Assembly: GCA_963756975.1 (NCBI GenBank)
Contig: CAVWPS010000002.1
Span: forward strand, 1,240,001 to 1,304,000
Reading direction: 5' to 3'
Length of the DNA: 64,000 bases
Source: CAVRQM01 sp963756975
Lineage (GTDB): Bacteria; Pseudomonadota; Alphaproteobacteria; Acetobacterales; Acetobacteraceae
Part shown: one piece after another, positions 1 to 8,458 of the stretch
Numbering within the stretch: position 1 is the stretch's first letter
How the letters are laid out: every line of letters starts with the position of its first letter
Position numbers and translations under genes: made by a program
Notes under the pieces: generated by a model
What the model saw: only the letters and a program-made list of their open reading frames with translations
What the model was told of the DNA's origin: nothing
Database searches by the model: none

Positions 1-109
1 TCCTCGTCGCCCGCGCCGGTCGTCCGCATCGGTCACCCCTAAAACCCTTTCACAGGCTGGGCATCGAGAGTGACCGAACGGTTAATCCATGGCGCGCCAG
101 TTGGCCGTC

Positions 110-136
110 GTCAGCTCGCCGGCGTCAGCTCGCCGG
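110..136. repeat. 13-bp direct repeat at a stop codon
   Basis: The 13-mer gtcagctcgccgg occurs at 110-122 and again at 124-136, one base apart. The second copy contains the stop codon of the minus-strand DUF4142 gene. It is probably a small slippage duplication. The rest of 1-124 holds no gene I can support. Confidence 0.6.
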
Positions 137-697
137 CTGCATCACCCGGCCACCGAGACGGCGCGCGGTGTCGAGATGCATCTGCAGCGCCGGGATGCTG
201 TTTTGGGCGAACGCCTTCACGTCCGGATCGGTGCCGGTCTGCGCTTCGTTCTGGAACACTTTCAGCGTCGCCGCGTGATCGGTCGCCTGACCGTTCAGGT
301 ATGCGACGTCGAAGGCGCGGCCGTGCAAACCTTGCAGTTGCGCGAACGAGTTGGTGTGGGCGGTGTCCATCGTGTCCGGCGGCGTGACGCCCTTGGTCTG
401 CGCGAGGCGGGTCAGCTGCTGGTTCATCGTCGTGTGCTCGTCGACCATGCGGGTCGCGAACGCCTTGACCGTCTGGCGGCCGGCCTGATCGCGGGCGAGC
501 TGGCCGAACGTGACCTCCTCGATGCCGGAGCGCGAGGCGAGGTCGAAGAACGTGGCGTCGGTGGTCGACAGGGTCGGCGTGGTCTGCGCCTGCACCGCCC
601 CCTGCACTGCGGTGGCGGCCTTGTCGCCGGATGCGCAACCGGCAAGGCTTAGGATTGCGGTGGCGGCGAGGATACTCAGGCGGGCGCGGTTCATCAT
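125..697 (-). CDS. DUF4142 family lipoprotein
   Basis: A 190-residue exported protein of the DUF4142 family, ferritin-like four-helix proteins of the envelope whose biochemical role is unsettled. Starting at 697, residues 1-20 form a signal sequence ending in a lipobox (LSLAGC), so Cys21 would be lipidated. The rest is a helical domain with the family pattern: FxxLASRSGIEEV near the start, a QTVKAFATRMVDEH segment, and a closing H(x)n helix (IPALQMHLDTAR). The frame is open further upstream to 742, but the double ATG at 692-697 has GGAG about ten bases before it and directly precedes the signal sequence. A second DUF4142 gene lies at 55608-56115. The family call is firm; the function is unknown. 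Confidence 0.85.
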   Translation of the reverse strand: MMNRARLSILAATAILSLAGCASGDKAATAVQGAVQAQTTPTLSTTDATFFDLASRSGIEEVTFGQLARDQAGRQTVKAFATRMVDEHTTMNQQLTRLAQTKGVTPPDTMDTAHTNSFAQLQGLHGRAFDVAYLNGQATDHAATLKVFQNEAQTGTDPDVKAFAQNSIPALQMHLDTARRLGGRVMQPAS

Positions 698-759
698 CGA
701 TGCAACTCCGATCCGTGATGGGGTTTGACGGCAACGCGACATGCGGCGGGAGGTTTTAC

Positions 760-1212
760 ATGACCGATTGGCGTGAGGACGGCGTGCGGGTGATCCCGGC
801 GGACAGCCTGGACGGGAATACGCCCCAGACGCCCGGCATGGAACGGGCGGCCGCGGTCAACGCGGCACGGGTCGGCGCGCAACGCATCTGGGCGGGGACG
901 GTGAAGATCGAGCCGGATGCGAAAACCGGCGCGCACCATCATGGTGCGCTGGAAAGCGTCATCTACGTCGTGCGCGGTCGGGCGCGGATGCGCTGGGGCG
1001 AACAGCTCGAATTCACCGCCGAGGCCGGGCCGGGCGACTTCATCTACATCCCGCCCTACGTGCCCCACCAGGAGATCAACGCCGCGTCGGACGCGCCGCT
1101 CGAATGCGTGGTCGTGCGCAGCGACAACGAGGCGGTGGTCGTGAACCTCGATATCACGGCCGCCGAAGCGCCGACGACGGTGCGCTGGATCGATCCGATC
1201 CATAAGCACTAA
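760..1212 (+). CDS. cupin domain protein
   Basis: A 150-residue single-domain cupin. Both cupin motifs are visible: motif 1 as GAHHHGALESVIYVVRG (metal-binding His residues and Glu) and motif 2 as GDFIYIPPYVPHQEIN (third His). These folds hold a metal and act as dioxygenases, isomerases or sensors; the substrate cannot be read from the sequence. The ATG at 760 is preceded by a strong GCGGGAGG about seven bases upstream, which decides the start over earlier in-frame codons. It is divergent from the DUF4142 gene and its 3' end runs about 59 bases into the convergent blh gene. A role linked to carotenoid chemistry is only a guess from position. Confidence 0.85.
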   Translation: MTDWREDGVRVIPADSLDGNTPQTPGMERAAAVNAARVGAQRIWAGTVKIEPDAKTGAHHHGALESVIYVVRGRARMRWGEQLEFTAEAGPGDFIYIPPYVPHQEINAASDAPLECVVVRSDNEAVVVNLDITAAEAPTTVRWIDPIHKH

Positions 1213-2078
1213 GCGAGGTCCAGCCGGCGAGCCGCACGCGCTCCACCAGCGCCATGTGGGGCACGGTCAGCGCGGCCAGGCCCACGAACACCAGTTGGAC
1301 GATCTTGGCGTCCAGCGTGGTGCCGCCGAGCCACCACCAGCCGGCGGCGGCCAGGCATGTCACGCCGAGCATCGGGATGACGGCGGTCGCCAGCAGCGTG
1401 CGGCTATGCGCGAAGCTGGCGGTGCGCAGGATGTGGCGGGCGCTGTGCATGCCGCAGAAGAACACGGCGAAGGCCGGCAGCGGCGGCATCAGCGTGGCCA
1501 GGATTGCGACGGCGGCCAGTTCGATCCCAGAGACGGTGTCTTTTCGCGCCCGTAACAGCGCCGCCAAGGCGAGCGCGATCAGCCACGGCCAGCCGATCCT
1601 GTGCAGCGCGGCCGCGATCGTCGTGGCGGCACCGGCCGGGACCAGGGCTGCGAACAGGCGTGCCACATCCGCCCCGTGCAGCAGCGCCGGCAGCACGATG
1701 ATCGCGCCGCCGTACAGAACGCGCGTCGGCCAGGGCGTCCCCTGTATCGGATCGCCCGAGAAATGCGCGGCGGACATGACGAGGAACGCGGCGAGGAACA
1801 GCGCCGGCGACAGGCGCCACACCGCGACGACCATCGCGGCCAGCGCAAGGTATGCGAGCGCGAACACGGCCCACTGCCCGGTCGCGCGCAGCCGGTATGT
1901 CGCGGCGGCGAAGATCGGGTCGAGCGCGCCGTGCGGCACGCCGAGCACCACGATGAGCGCGGCCAAGCGTCAGCAGTTCGAGGCGCGGACCGGGCGGCGG
2001 AAACAGCAGCGACGCGGCGGTGAGCAGCAGCGCCGCCACGCTGAACGCGAGCCCCTGACGGCGCAGCGTTCCGGTCAT
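1154..2078 (-). pseudogene. blh: Blh/Brp beta-carotene 15,15'-dioxygenase, +1 frameshift
   Basis: Brp/Blh proteins are integral membrane dioxygenases that cleave beta-carotene into two retinals. The N-terminus (MTGTLRRQGLAFS..., start 2078) reads in one frame up to about 1967. From 1966 the family signature VVLGVPHGALDP, then SAAHFSGDP, CGMHSARHI and LTVPHMALVERV, runs in the next frame to the stop at 1154. These are the conserved His motifs of the family. Dropping one T of the TT at 1965/1966 joins the halves as ...ELLTLAALIVVLGVPHG..., giving 307 residues, a normal length. As written, only a truncated protein from TTG 1966 could be made. It is last in the crt operon; its ATG overlaps the crtY stop (ATGA). 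Genuine mutation or base-calling error cannot be separated from sequence alone. Confidence 0.85.
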
Positions 2079-3227
2079 GCGGCGAGCAACCGGCGATTGG
2101 ACACGGCATGCGGCAAGCGACGGATGAACGGCAATTTGGGCAACGCCCAGGCGATCGCGGCGTAGTCGGCCAGGGTTCCGCGATCGGACAGAAACCGGAT
2201 GATCCTGGCCGTGTCCGCGCGTGCGAACAGCGTTGCGAACAGGCGTGGCGCAGCTTCCGGATCGCCGCGGATGACCGCCAACAGAATGCGGTCCATCGCG
2301 CGCACCAGCAACGGATCGGGGGTGTGCGATGCCGGCGGCCGACCATGCAGCAGCGCCTCGGCGCAGGCATCGGCCCATCGCTGGATGCGCTGAAAGGCGT
2401 AGCCGGTGCTCGGCCGCGCCGCCCCGGCGGTCAGGCCGGCGCGAACAAATGTCGGATCGGCACTTTCCGGCTGGGGTGCGATCCCCATCGGCAAAATCCC
2501 GCTCTCCTCCCGCAACACCGTGCAAGCGGCGCCGCCGGTCCGCCCCATCACCGCCCCGTCGAGATCGGCGGCAAGCGACGCACGGTCGAGCGGGTCTGGG
2601 CCGAACACGGTGAACTCGATCAGCGCCCGGGTCGGCGAGACCGGCAGGACGTAGGCGAACGCGACCCGGTCCGGGTCGGGCGGGAAGAAATCCATCAGCT
2701 CGGCGATCGCGGGGTCGAAGACCGGCTGGGCGCACTCGACCTCCCGCCCGGCGAACGACTGCCACAGCACCGCACCGCCTCGCACCGGAACCATAGGGCG
2801 CGTGTCGACGATCATTCGCGCGGTGCGTGGACCGAGGCTGGTTTCGACACGCCACAGCCCGCCGGTCTTTTCGGGCGGGGCGATCACGCGCGACGGCTGC
2901 TCCAGCGTGATCCGGCCGGTGGCCGCGATGGTCGCCATTGCCGCGTCGTAAAACGCCTGCGCCGGCAGCATCCGGTAGGGGGTTTTGCCGCAATCCAGCG
3001 TGCTCGCGATCGAGCCCGCCCGCACGGTGACGGCCGGCCAGCTATGCGCGACCAATGCATGCAGCGGGGCCGAGCCGTCGTCCCAGAAGCACCAGGTCCG
3101 GTCGCCGACATATTTTTCGCGCGCTTCGAGAACGATCGTTCGCGGCCCGTGTTCGGCGAGGCGCATCGCGAGAACTCAATCCGGCGCATCCACCGCCGAT
3201 AATCAGCAGGTCCGCGTCAGCCGACAT
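2075..3227 (-). pseudogene. crtY: lycopene beta-cyclase CrtY, +1 frameshift near N-terminus
   Basis: CrtY cyclises both ends of lycopene to beta-carotene, the substrate of Blh. The start at 3227 gives MSADADLLIIGGGCAGLS, the FAD/NAD Rossmann loop of the family. The reading frame then breaks, and from about 3172 the continuation AMRLAEHGPRTIVLEAR, followed by a typical cyclase body (DRTWCFWDD, YVLPVSPTRALIEFT, GILPMG, RPSTGYAFQRI), is in another frame. Removing one T of the TT at 3173/3174 gives ...GCAGLSLAMRLAEHG..., the exact family consensus, and a 383-residue protein. The 5' end overlaps crtB by 11 bases and the stop overlaps the blh ATG. Without correction the FAD loop is severed from the enzyme. 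Confidence 0.87.
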
Positions 3228-4122
3228 GCCGCAATCCCGCCAGCGCCGCGTGCAGCGCCGGGTCGTGGTGGCGCGCCGGCCGCCAGAACGACGGACCGGC
3301 CGGTGCCGTCAGCAGCGCTCGCGCGGTCAGGCCGACCTTCGCGCGCTTGCGTACCACAACCCGGCCGTCCCAATACGCGAGCCCGCGCCGCCGCAGCCGC
3401 GTGCCGATGGCGCGATACACGCGGGCGGCGACCAGGATGCCGGTGCGCGCGCCGAGCGGAAGGTAGGCGAGGCCACGCTCGCCGCTCGCGTAATACTCGT
3501 CCGCCATGTCGAGAAGCTCCTCGACGCACTCACGCAATATCGGTTTTAGGGAGGAGTGCGGATCGACAAGTGCGGCGGGCGACAGATTGCCCACGCGAGA
3601 CATCGGCAGATAGCGACGGCCCGCGCGCGCATCGTCGGACACGTCGCGACAGATGTTGCTGAGCTGCATCGCGATGCCGAGGTCCACCGCGTGCGGGAAG
3701 GCGGCGGGATCGCCGACGTCGAGCACGCGGCACATCATCAGGCCGACCGTGCCGGCGACATGGTAGCAATACCGTAGCAGCGCCGCGTCGTCGGCGATCC
3801 GCACCGGATCGAGGTCGGATGCCACACCACAGATCAGGTCGGCGACGGATGCGGGTTCGATCCCGCATTCGGCCATCAACGCGATCATATCGACGGCCGC
3901 CGGATGCTCCGACGCGCCGGTTGCGATATCATGCGTCAGTGCTTGCAACGCCGCGCGCGCCATGTCCGGGCAATGCGCGTCGTCCACCAGATCGTCGACG
4001 CCGCGGCAGAATGCGTAGAGGCGGGTGGCGCGCGCGGCGTGAACCGGGCCGAGCAGGCGGCTCGCCCAGTGAAAGCTGCGGCCGTGTGCGGCGAGGATCG
4101 CGGCGGGGTCGTAGGCGCTCAT
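3217..4122 (-). CDS. crtB: 15-cis-phytoene synthase
   Basis: Condenses two geranylgeranyl-PP to phytoene, the first committed carotenoid step. The 301-residue protein carries both Asp-rich Mg-diphosphate sites of squalene/phytoene synthases: DDLVDDAHC near residue 40 and LSNICRDVSDDARAGRRYLP near residue 165. The signature ERGLAYLP-like segment follows, as does a basic C-terminal tail. The ATG at 4122 overlaps the crtI stop as ATGA, so translational coupling is likely. Length and motifs are intact; this gene shows no frameshift. Confidence 0.95.
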   Translation of the reverse strand: MSAYDPAAILAAHGRSFHWASRLLGPVHAARATRLYAFCRGVDDLVDDAHCPDMARAALQALTHDIATGASEHPAAVDMIALMAECGIEPASVADLICGVASDLDPVRIADDAALLRYCYHVAGTVGLMMCRVLDVGDPAAFPHAVDLGIAMQLSNICRDVSDDARAGRRYLPMSRVGNLSPAALVDPHSSLKPILRECVEELLDMADEYYASGERGLAYLPLGARTGILVAARVYRAIGTRLRRRGLAYWDGRVVVRKRAKVGLTARALLTAPAGPSFWRPARHHDPALHAALAGLRHVG

Positions 4123-5585
4123 GCCGGGATCAACGCGTCGATCACCTTGGCGGAGCACAGCACGCCGGGCAGGCCCGCACCCGGGTGCGTGCCGGCACCG
4201 ACGAGGTAGAGGTTTTCGAAACCTTCCGCGCGATTGTGGAAGCGGAACCACGCCGATTGCCGGAACAGGGGCGCCACCGAAAAGCCGGCCCCGTGTTCGC
4301 TCAGATAGTCGTCGCGAAAATCTTCCGGGGTCATGACGAACTCCGCCGTGATCGTGCTGTCGAGGCCGGGCAGGATCGTGCGCGCCAACGCGGCGACGAT
4401 GCGGTCGCGCAGGCGCGGGCCTTCGACCGGCCAATCGACCGCGCCCTGCAGATTGGGCACCGGGCAGAGCACGTAAAAACTGTCGCAACCGTCCGGCGCG
4501 AACCTCGGGTCGGTGGCGGTCGGGCGGTGCAGATATAGCGAAAAATCGTCGGCCAGGATTTTGCGATGAAAAATATCGTCGAGCAGCTCGCGGTATCGGG
4601 CACCCATCCAGATCGTGTGGTGCGCGACGTCCGGGTATTTCCGTGTCGTGCCGAAGAACAGGACGAACAGGCCCATCGAGAAGTGCGCCGCTTTCAGCTT
4701 GGCCCGTGTCGAAGCGCTTTGCCGCTCCTTCGGGATCATTGCGCCGTATAGGTGCGCGGGGTCGGCGTCGGACACGACGATGTCGGCCGAGAGCTTGGTC
4801 CCGTCGGCGAGCGTTACGCCGCGCGCGGTACGACCCTGAAAATCGATCGCGGCCACCGTGGTGCCGAGCCGGATGCCGATCCCGGATCGCTCCATGAGCG
4901 CACCGAGCGCGTTGACGATCGCGCCGGTGCCGCCGAGCGCGAAATGCACGCCATGCGCGCGCTCGAGGTAGTGGATCAGGCCGTAAATGCTGGTCGTGTC
5001 GAACGGACTGCCGCCGACCAGCAACGGCTGGATCGAGAACGCCTGGCGCAATTTGTCGTTGCGCAAATACCGGCACACGAGCTGCCACACGGTGCGGTCG
5101 GCGCGCAGGCCGATCAGGCGCGGGATCTGCCGCGCCATCGTCGATAGCCGGTGAAACGGTTGCGCCGACAGCTCGGTAAAACCGATGTCGAAGATGCGTT
5201 CCGAATGCGCGAGCAGAGCGAGGTAGCCGTCGCGGTCGCGCGGTTCGATCCTCCCGATCTCGGCCAGCGTTTCGTCGAGCGTTCCGCCGTAGTCGAAGTG
5301 GTCGCCGTCCGGAAACACGAACCGGTACCACGGCTTTAGCGGCACCAGGGTGATGAAATCGTCCATCGTCTCGCCGAACAACGCGAACAGCTCTTCGAGC
5401 AGGAAGGGTGCGGTGATGACCGTCGGGCCCGCGTCGTGACGAAAGCCGTCGCGGTAGAACACCTGGGCGCGACCACCGAGGTCCGCGCACCGGTCGATGA
5501 TCGTGACGCTGAAATCCTTGGCGCGCAGGCGAAGCGCCGCCGCGATGCCGCCGAACCCCGCGCCGACGACGAGCGCCGTCCTCAT
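4119..5585 (-). CDS. crtI: phytoene desaturase CrtI
   Basis: An FAD-dependent desaturase converting phytoene to lycopene at the membrane. The 488-residue protein starts with the dinucleotide-binding motif VVGAGFGGIAAALRL, has the CrtI segments GRAQVFYRDGFRHDAGPTVIT and GGSPFDTTSIYGLIHYLE, and ends with the bacterial phytoene dehydrogenase signature NLYLVGAGTHPGAGLPGVL. It overlaps crtE by four bases upstream (ATGA) and crtB downstream (ATGA). Because the next genes are lycopene cyclase and Blh, a four-step desaturase giving lycopene fits better than a neurosporene-type enzyme. Intact. Confidence 0.95.
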   Translation of the reverse strand: MRTALVVGAGFGGIAAALRLRAKDFSVTIIDRCADLGGRAQVFYRDGFRHDAGPTVITAPFLLEELFALFGETMDDFITLVPLKPWYRFVFPDGDHFDYGGTLDETLAEIGRIEPRDRDGYLALLAHSERIFDIGFTELSAQPFHRLSTMARQIPRLIGLRADRTVWQLVCRYLRNDKLRQAFSIQPLLVGGSPFDTTSIYGLIHYLERAHGVHFALGGTGAIVNALGALMERSGIGIRLGTTVAAIDFQGRTARGVTLADGTKLSADIVVSDADPAHLYGAMIPKERQSASTRAKLKAAHFSMGLFVLFFGTTRKYPDVAHHTIWMGARYRELLDDIFHRKILADDFSLYLHRPTATDPRFAPDGCDSFYVLCPVPNLQGAVDWPVEGPRLRDRIVAALARTILPGLDSTITAEFVMTPEDFRDDYLSEHGAGFSVAPLFRQSAWFRFHNRAEGFENLYLVGAGTHPGAGLPGVLCSAKVIDALIPA

Positions 5586-6445
5586 AGTGACGCGGACAGG
5601 CGCATCGCGAGAGTTCCGAGCAGGTTGCCGCTGCCATCCGGCAACGCCGCCGCACCGGCCGCCGCATCGCGAAGCCGGCCGATCGCGAGGCCGCGGGCGA
5701 CGCGCTCCGCCATCGCTCCCTCGGTTTCGCGCAGGATCGGAACGATGTTGAGCGCGCCGCGTCGCGCGTCGTGCGCCACGTCCGTGAGATCGTCGGCGAT
5801 CTGATAGCCGACCGCGAAATGCCCTGCGGCAACGCGCGCCGCGTGAAGGGCACCAGCCCGGCCCGCCCCGATCAGCGCCAATTCGAGCGGCAGGCCGAGC
5901 AAGGCGCCCGATTTGTCCCGCGCCACCGCCTCATAGGCTTCGAGGCTACGCAGGCCGCCTCGCAGATCCTCGCACTGCCCGTCGATCGCGGTGGCGACCC
6001 GTTCGTGCGCCGATGCGATCAGCGCCGGCACGACGGTCCGGTCGGAGAAGCCCGCGAGCGCCGCGTAAGCCGCCGACAGCAACAGGTCGCCCGAACAGAT
6101 GGCCACGGCGGCACCGAACGCGCGCCATACGGTCGGCCGGTCGCGCCGCGTCTCGTCCCGATCCTGCACATCGTCATGGACCAGGGACGCGTTGTGGAGC
6201 AGCTCGGCCGAGCAGGCCAAGGCCACCGCGTCGCTCTCGCCGAGCCCAAGCGCCAACCCCGCCGACAGGGCGAGGCGGGCGCGCACCCGGCGGCCGCCCG
6301 CCGCAAGATGATGGCGACCCGCCCGCGCCGCCTCGGACCAGGACCGTCCGGCACCGAGCACGCTGGCCATGCGCGCGTCGACCGCCCCCAGGAGGTCATC
6401 GGACCGGACCGGCGAAAGGCGCGATGGTAGAAGGTCGGCGTGCAT
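5582..6445 (-). CDS. crtE: geranylgeranyl diphosphate synthase
   Basis: A 287-residue class I trans-prenyltransferase that extends farnesyl-PP to geranylgeranyl-PP for carotenoid synthesis. The first Asp-rich motif appears as HDDVQDRDETRR and the second as YQIADDLTD, with the GGRRVRARLAL region (KxR-like) upstream. The ATG at 6445 follows an AGGGTG Shine-Dalgarno. It lies 69 bases after the rhodopsin stop, a gap containing a strong hairpin, and is translationally coupled to crtI. The dedicated isoprenoid supply makes the cassette self-contained up to lycopene. Confidence 0.93.
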   Translation of the reverse strand: MHADLLPSRLSPVRSDDLLGAVDARMASVLGAGRSWSEAARAGRHHLAAGGRRVRARLALSAGLALGLGESDAVALACSAELLHNASLVHDDVQDRDETRRDRPTVWRAFGAAVAICSGDLLLSAAYAALAGFSDRTVVPALIASAHERVATAIDGQCEDLRGGLRSLEAYEAVARDKSGALLGLPLELALIGAGRAGALHAARVAAGHFAVGYQIADDLTDVAHDARRGALNIVPILRETEGAMAERVARGLAIGRLRDAAAGAAALPDGSGNLLGTLAMRLSASL

Positions 6446-6465
6446 CGATCACCCTGTCCGGAAGG

Positions 6466-6494
6466 ACCCGTGAGAGCCGAACGCTCCCACGGGT
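6466..6494 (-). promoter_or_regulatory. hairpin between rhodopsin and crtE
   Basis: An inverted repeat of 12 base pairs with one mismatch: acccgtg then gagc, a five-base loop, gctc then cacgggt. It follows the rhodopsin stop by about 20 bases on the transcribed (minus) strand and is not followed by a T run. It looks less like a simple terminator than a 3'-end stabiliser or partial attenuator that could keep rhodopsin mRNA more abundant than crt mRNA. Function inferred. Confidence 0.5.
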
Positions 6495-6514
6495 GTCGCG
6501 GTTGAGGTTTCGAG

Positions 6515-7306
6515 TTACGCGGTCGCGACGTGTGCCGCTGTCTGGCCCGTCATGTCATGAGCCTCCGCCTCGGATTTGCGCGCGGCGATCAGATAGATGA
6601 GCACGCCGAACGCGGCTTTCGCGACGATGTCGGCGATGGTGTAGCCGACCTGCACCGCGACCATCCCGTCGGCCCCCTTGCCGAGACCGATCATCGGCAG
6701 AACGAACACGATCGGGTAGAAGCACCACGAAATCACGGTGATCCACCGCGCGGCGCTGACGAGGCCGCGGGCACGCTCCGGCTGTTTCGTGATCGAGTCG
6801 TTGAGGCCGACGAACAGCGTGTAGACGATGATGACGAACGGGATCATCGCAAGCGCCCAGAACAGCCATTTCGTTCCGCTGTCGCCGGAGATCTCACCCG
6901 GGTAGCCGAGGATGACCATGACCGCCGCCAGCACGCCGAGCGTGATCGCGCGCTTCGACGTCTCGGCGGCCGACAGACGCATGACCAAGATGAGTTCGGT
7001 CAGCAGCAACGGCACCGTCAGCAGCCAGTCGACATACCGGTAGGCGTCGTTGAAGGCCACGCCAGTGGCTTTCACGTCGTTGCCGTTGACCACGTAAGCC
7101 GCTTCCCACGACTGGAAGATACGGAAGTAATGATAGCAGGCGATCAGGGTGACGAGCCCGGTGATGGTGATCGCGGTGCGATACGCCGGTGCCACCTGCG
7201 ACCGGTTGAGGAAGAAGAACAGAGTCGCCGCGCCCATCACGGCGATCGTGAATGAGAACGAGTTGTAAACAAAAGAGTATTGGCCGACGCTGATCATCGT
7301 ATCCAT
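6515..7306 (-). CDS. proton-pumping microbial rhodopsin (proteorhodopsin-like)
   Basis: A 263-residue seven-helix retinal protein of the inner membrane that would export protons in light. Helix C reads YRYVDWLLTVPLLLTELIL: Asp93 (counter-ion/acceptor), Thr97 and Glu104 (donor) give the DTE motif of outward proton pumps. Lys230 in helix G (ADIVAKAAFG) is the Schiff-base lysine, and His59 in helix B matches the proteorhodopsin His that pairs with the acceptor. Leu101 occupies the spectral-tuning position, predicting green absorption. Trp150 sits where carotenoid-antenna rhodopsins have Gly, so an antenna is unlikely. I chose ATG 7306, with GGGGGG about seven bases upstream, although the frame is open to 7420. 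It heads the crtEIBY-blh operon. Confidence 0.95.
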   Translation of the reverse strand: MDTMISVGQYSFVYNSFSFTIAVMGAATLFFFLNRSQVAPAYRTAITITGLVTLIACYHYFRIFQSWEAAYVVNGNDVKATGVAFNDAYRYVDWLLTVPLLLTELILVMRLSAAETSKRAITLGVLAAVMVILGYPGEISGDSGTKWLFWALAMIPFVIIVYTLFVGLNDSITKQPERARGLVSAARWITVISWCFYPIVFVLPMIGLGKGADGMVAVQVGYTIADIVAKAAFGVLIYLIAARKSEAEAHDMTGQTAAHVATA

Positions 7307-7460
7307 CCTGCTGCCCCCCGTGTGCGCCGCAATATCGCGGTGCGGCACATTTTTCATGTCTGAACCGGTATGGTCCGGATGTGCAGGTGGGCCCCATCCC
7401 GATCTTGAACAGGGACGCAACGGACGTTTTTGTAATATTGGTGGCCGTCTGGGCCGCCGC
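7307..7460 (-). promoter_or_regulatory. rhodopsin operon leader/promoter region
   Basis: These 154 bases separate the rhodopsin start from the stop of the upstream same-strand peptidase gene. The distal part (about 7421-7445) is AT-rich compared with its surroundings, as expected of a promoter, but I cannot assign a convincing -35/-10 pair. At 7321-7350 lies an imperfect inverted repeat, tgtgcgccgc and gcggcaca, flanked on the far side by an A/T run. It could be an operator or a 5'-UTR hairpin. Light or redox control would be expected for such an operon but is not shown here. Confidence 0.35.
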
Positions 7461-8411
7461 TTAACGCGCGTGGCGAAACCGCTCGACCGCCGCGACCAGG
7501 GCGCGCCTTATGCCCGGTTCAAGTGCGGAGTGACCCGCGTCCGGCACCACCGACAGGCGTGCCGAAGGCCACGCGGCGGCGAGGTCGAACGCGGTGCGCG
7601 CCGGGCAGATCATGTCGTAACGGCCCTGCACGATTTCGGCTGGAACGCGGGAAATGCGGTCCATCGCGCCGAGCAGGCCGCCTTGCGGCAGGAACAGGCC
7701 GTGGGCGAAATAATGCGCCTCGATCCGGGCCAGCCCGAGTGCGCCGCGATCCTGCGCGAACGAGCTGACGGAATCCGGGCTCGGCAGCAGCGTCGAGCAA
7801 CTGCCCTCGTAGATCGACCACGCGCGGGCCGCCGGCATGTGCACCGCCGCGTCGGGGTCGCACAGGCGGCGCAGGTAGGAGCCGAGCAGGTCGGCCCGCT
7901 CCCGCTCCGGCAGGAAGCTCACGAAGGCGGCGTGCGCGTCCGGGAAGATGGCGCCCATGCCGTGCAGGAACCACTCGACCTCCGCCGGGCGGCCGAGGAA
8001 CACGCCGCGCAGCACGCAGCCGCCGACCCGGTCCGGGTGCGCCTGCGCGTAGGCGAGTGCGAGGGTCGAGCCCCACGAGCCGCCGAAGAGCAGCCAGCGG
8101 TCGATGTCCAGATGCCGGCGCAGCTGCTCGATGTCGTCGACCAGATGTTGCGTCGTGTTATCGGTCAGCGAACCGAGCGGGCGTGACCGGCCGGCCCCGC
8201 GCTGGTCGAAGATCACGAGCCGCCAGTGCATCGGGTCGAAAAAACGGCGGTGCACCGCCCCCGCGCCGGCACCCGGGCCGCCATGCAGGAACAGGACGGG
8301 CATGCCGCGCGGGTTGCCGACCTGCTCCCAATACATGACGTGTCCGGCGGACAGCGGCATGTAGCCGGTCTCGAACGGACCGATCTCGGGGAACAGGTCA
8401 CCGCGCGGCAT
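7461..8411 (-). CDS. pip: proline iminopeptidase
   Basis: An alpha/beta-hydrolase (peptidase family S33, 316 residues) that removes N-terminal proline from peptides in the cytoplasm. The oxyanion motif HGGPG is at residues 43-47, the nucleophile elbow GGSWGS at 110-115 (Ser112), and the acid and base sites are in GRYDMICP and DAGHSALEPG. There is no signal peptide. It sits upstream of the rhodopsin on the same strand but is functionally separate. A second enzyme of the same family is at 61804-62703 beside a peptide importer. Confidence 0.92.
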   Translation of the reverse strand: MPRGDLFPEIGPFETGYMPLSAGHVMYWEQVGNPRGMPVLFLHGGPGAGAGAVHRRFFDPMHWRLVIFDQRGAGRSRPLGSLTDNTTQHLVDDIEQLRRHLDIDRWLLFGGSWGSTLALAYAQAHPDRVGGCVLRGVFLGRPAEVEWFLHGMGAIFPDAHAAFVSFLPERERADLLGSYLRRLCDPDAAVHMPAARAWSIYEGSCSTLLPSPDSVSSFAQDRGALGLARIEAHYFAHGLFLPQGGLLGAMDRISRVPAEIVQGRYDMICPARTAFDLAAAWPSARLSVVPDAGHSALEPGIRRALVAAVERFRHAR

Positions 8412-8458
8412 AGCGCCAAACTCTATCGGTGCCGTGCCGCGCGGGCTACCCTGCGGCG

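Noticed and set aside
1154..3227. Programmed +1 frameshifting in crtY and blh
   Set aside because: No shared slippery motif or stop-codon context at the breaks, and unrelated genes show the same kind of insertion.
3217..5853. A single minus frame joining CrtB with upstream sequence
   Set aside because: The upstream part is out-of-frame crtI and crtE; CrtB homology begins at ATG 4122.
7321..7355. Rho-independent terminator on the plus strand (stem followed by TTTTT)
   Set aside because: No plus-strand gene ends there; both flanking genes are on the minus strand.
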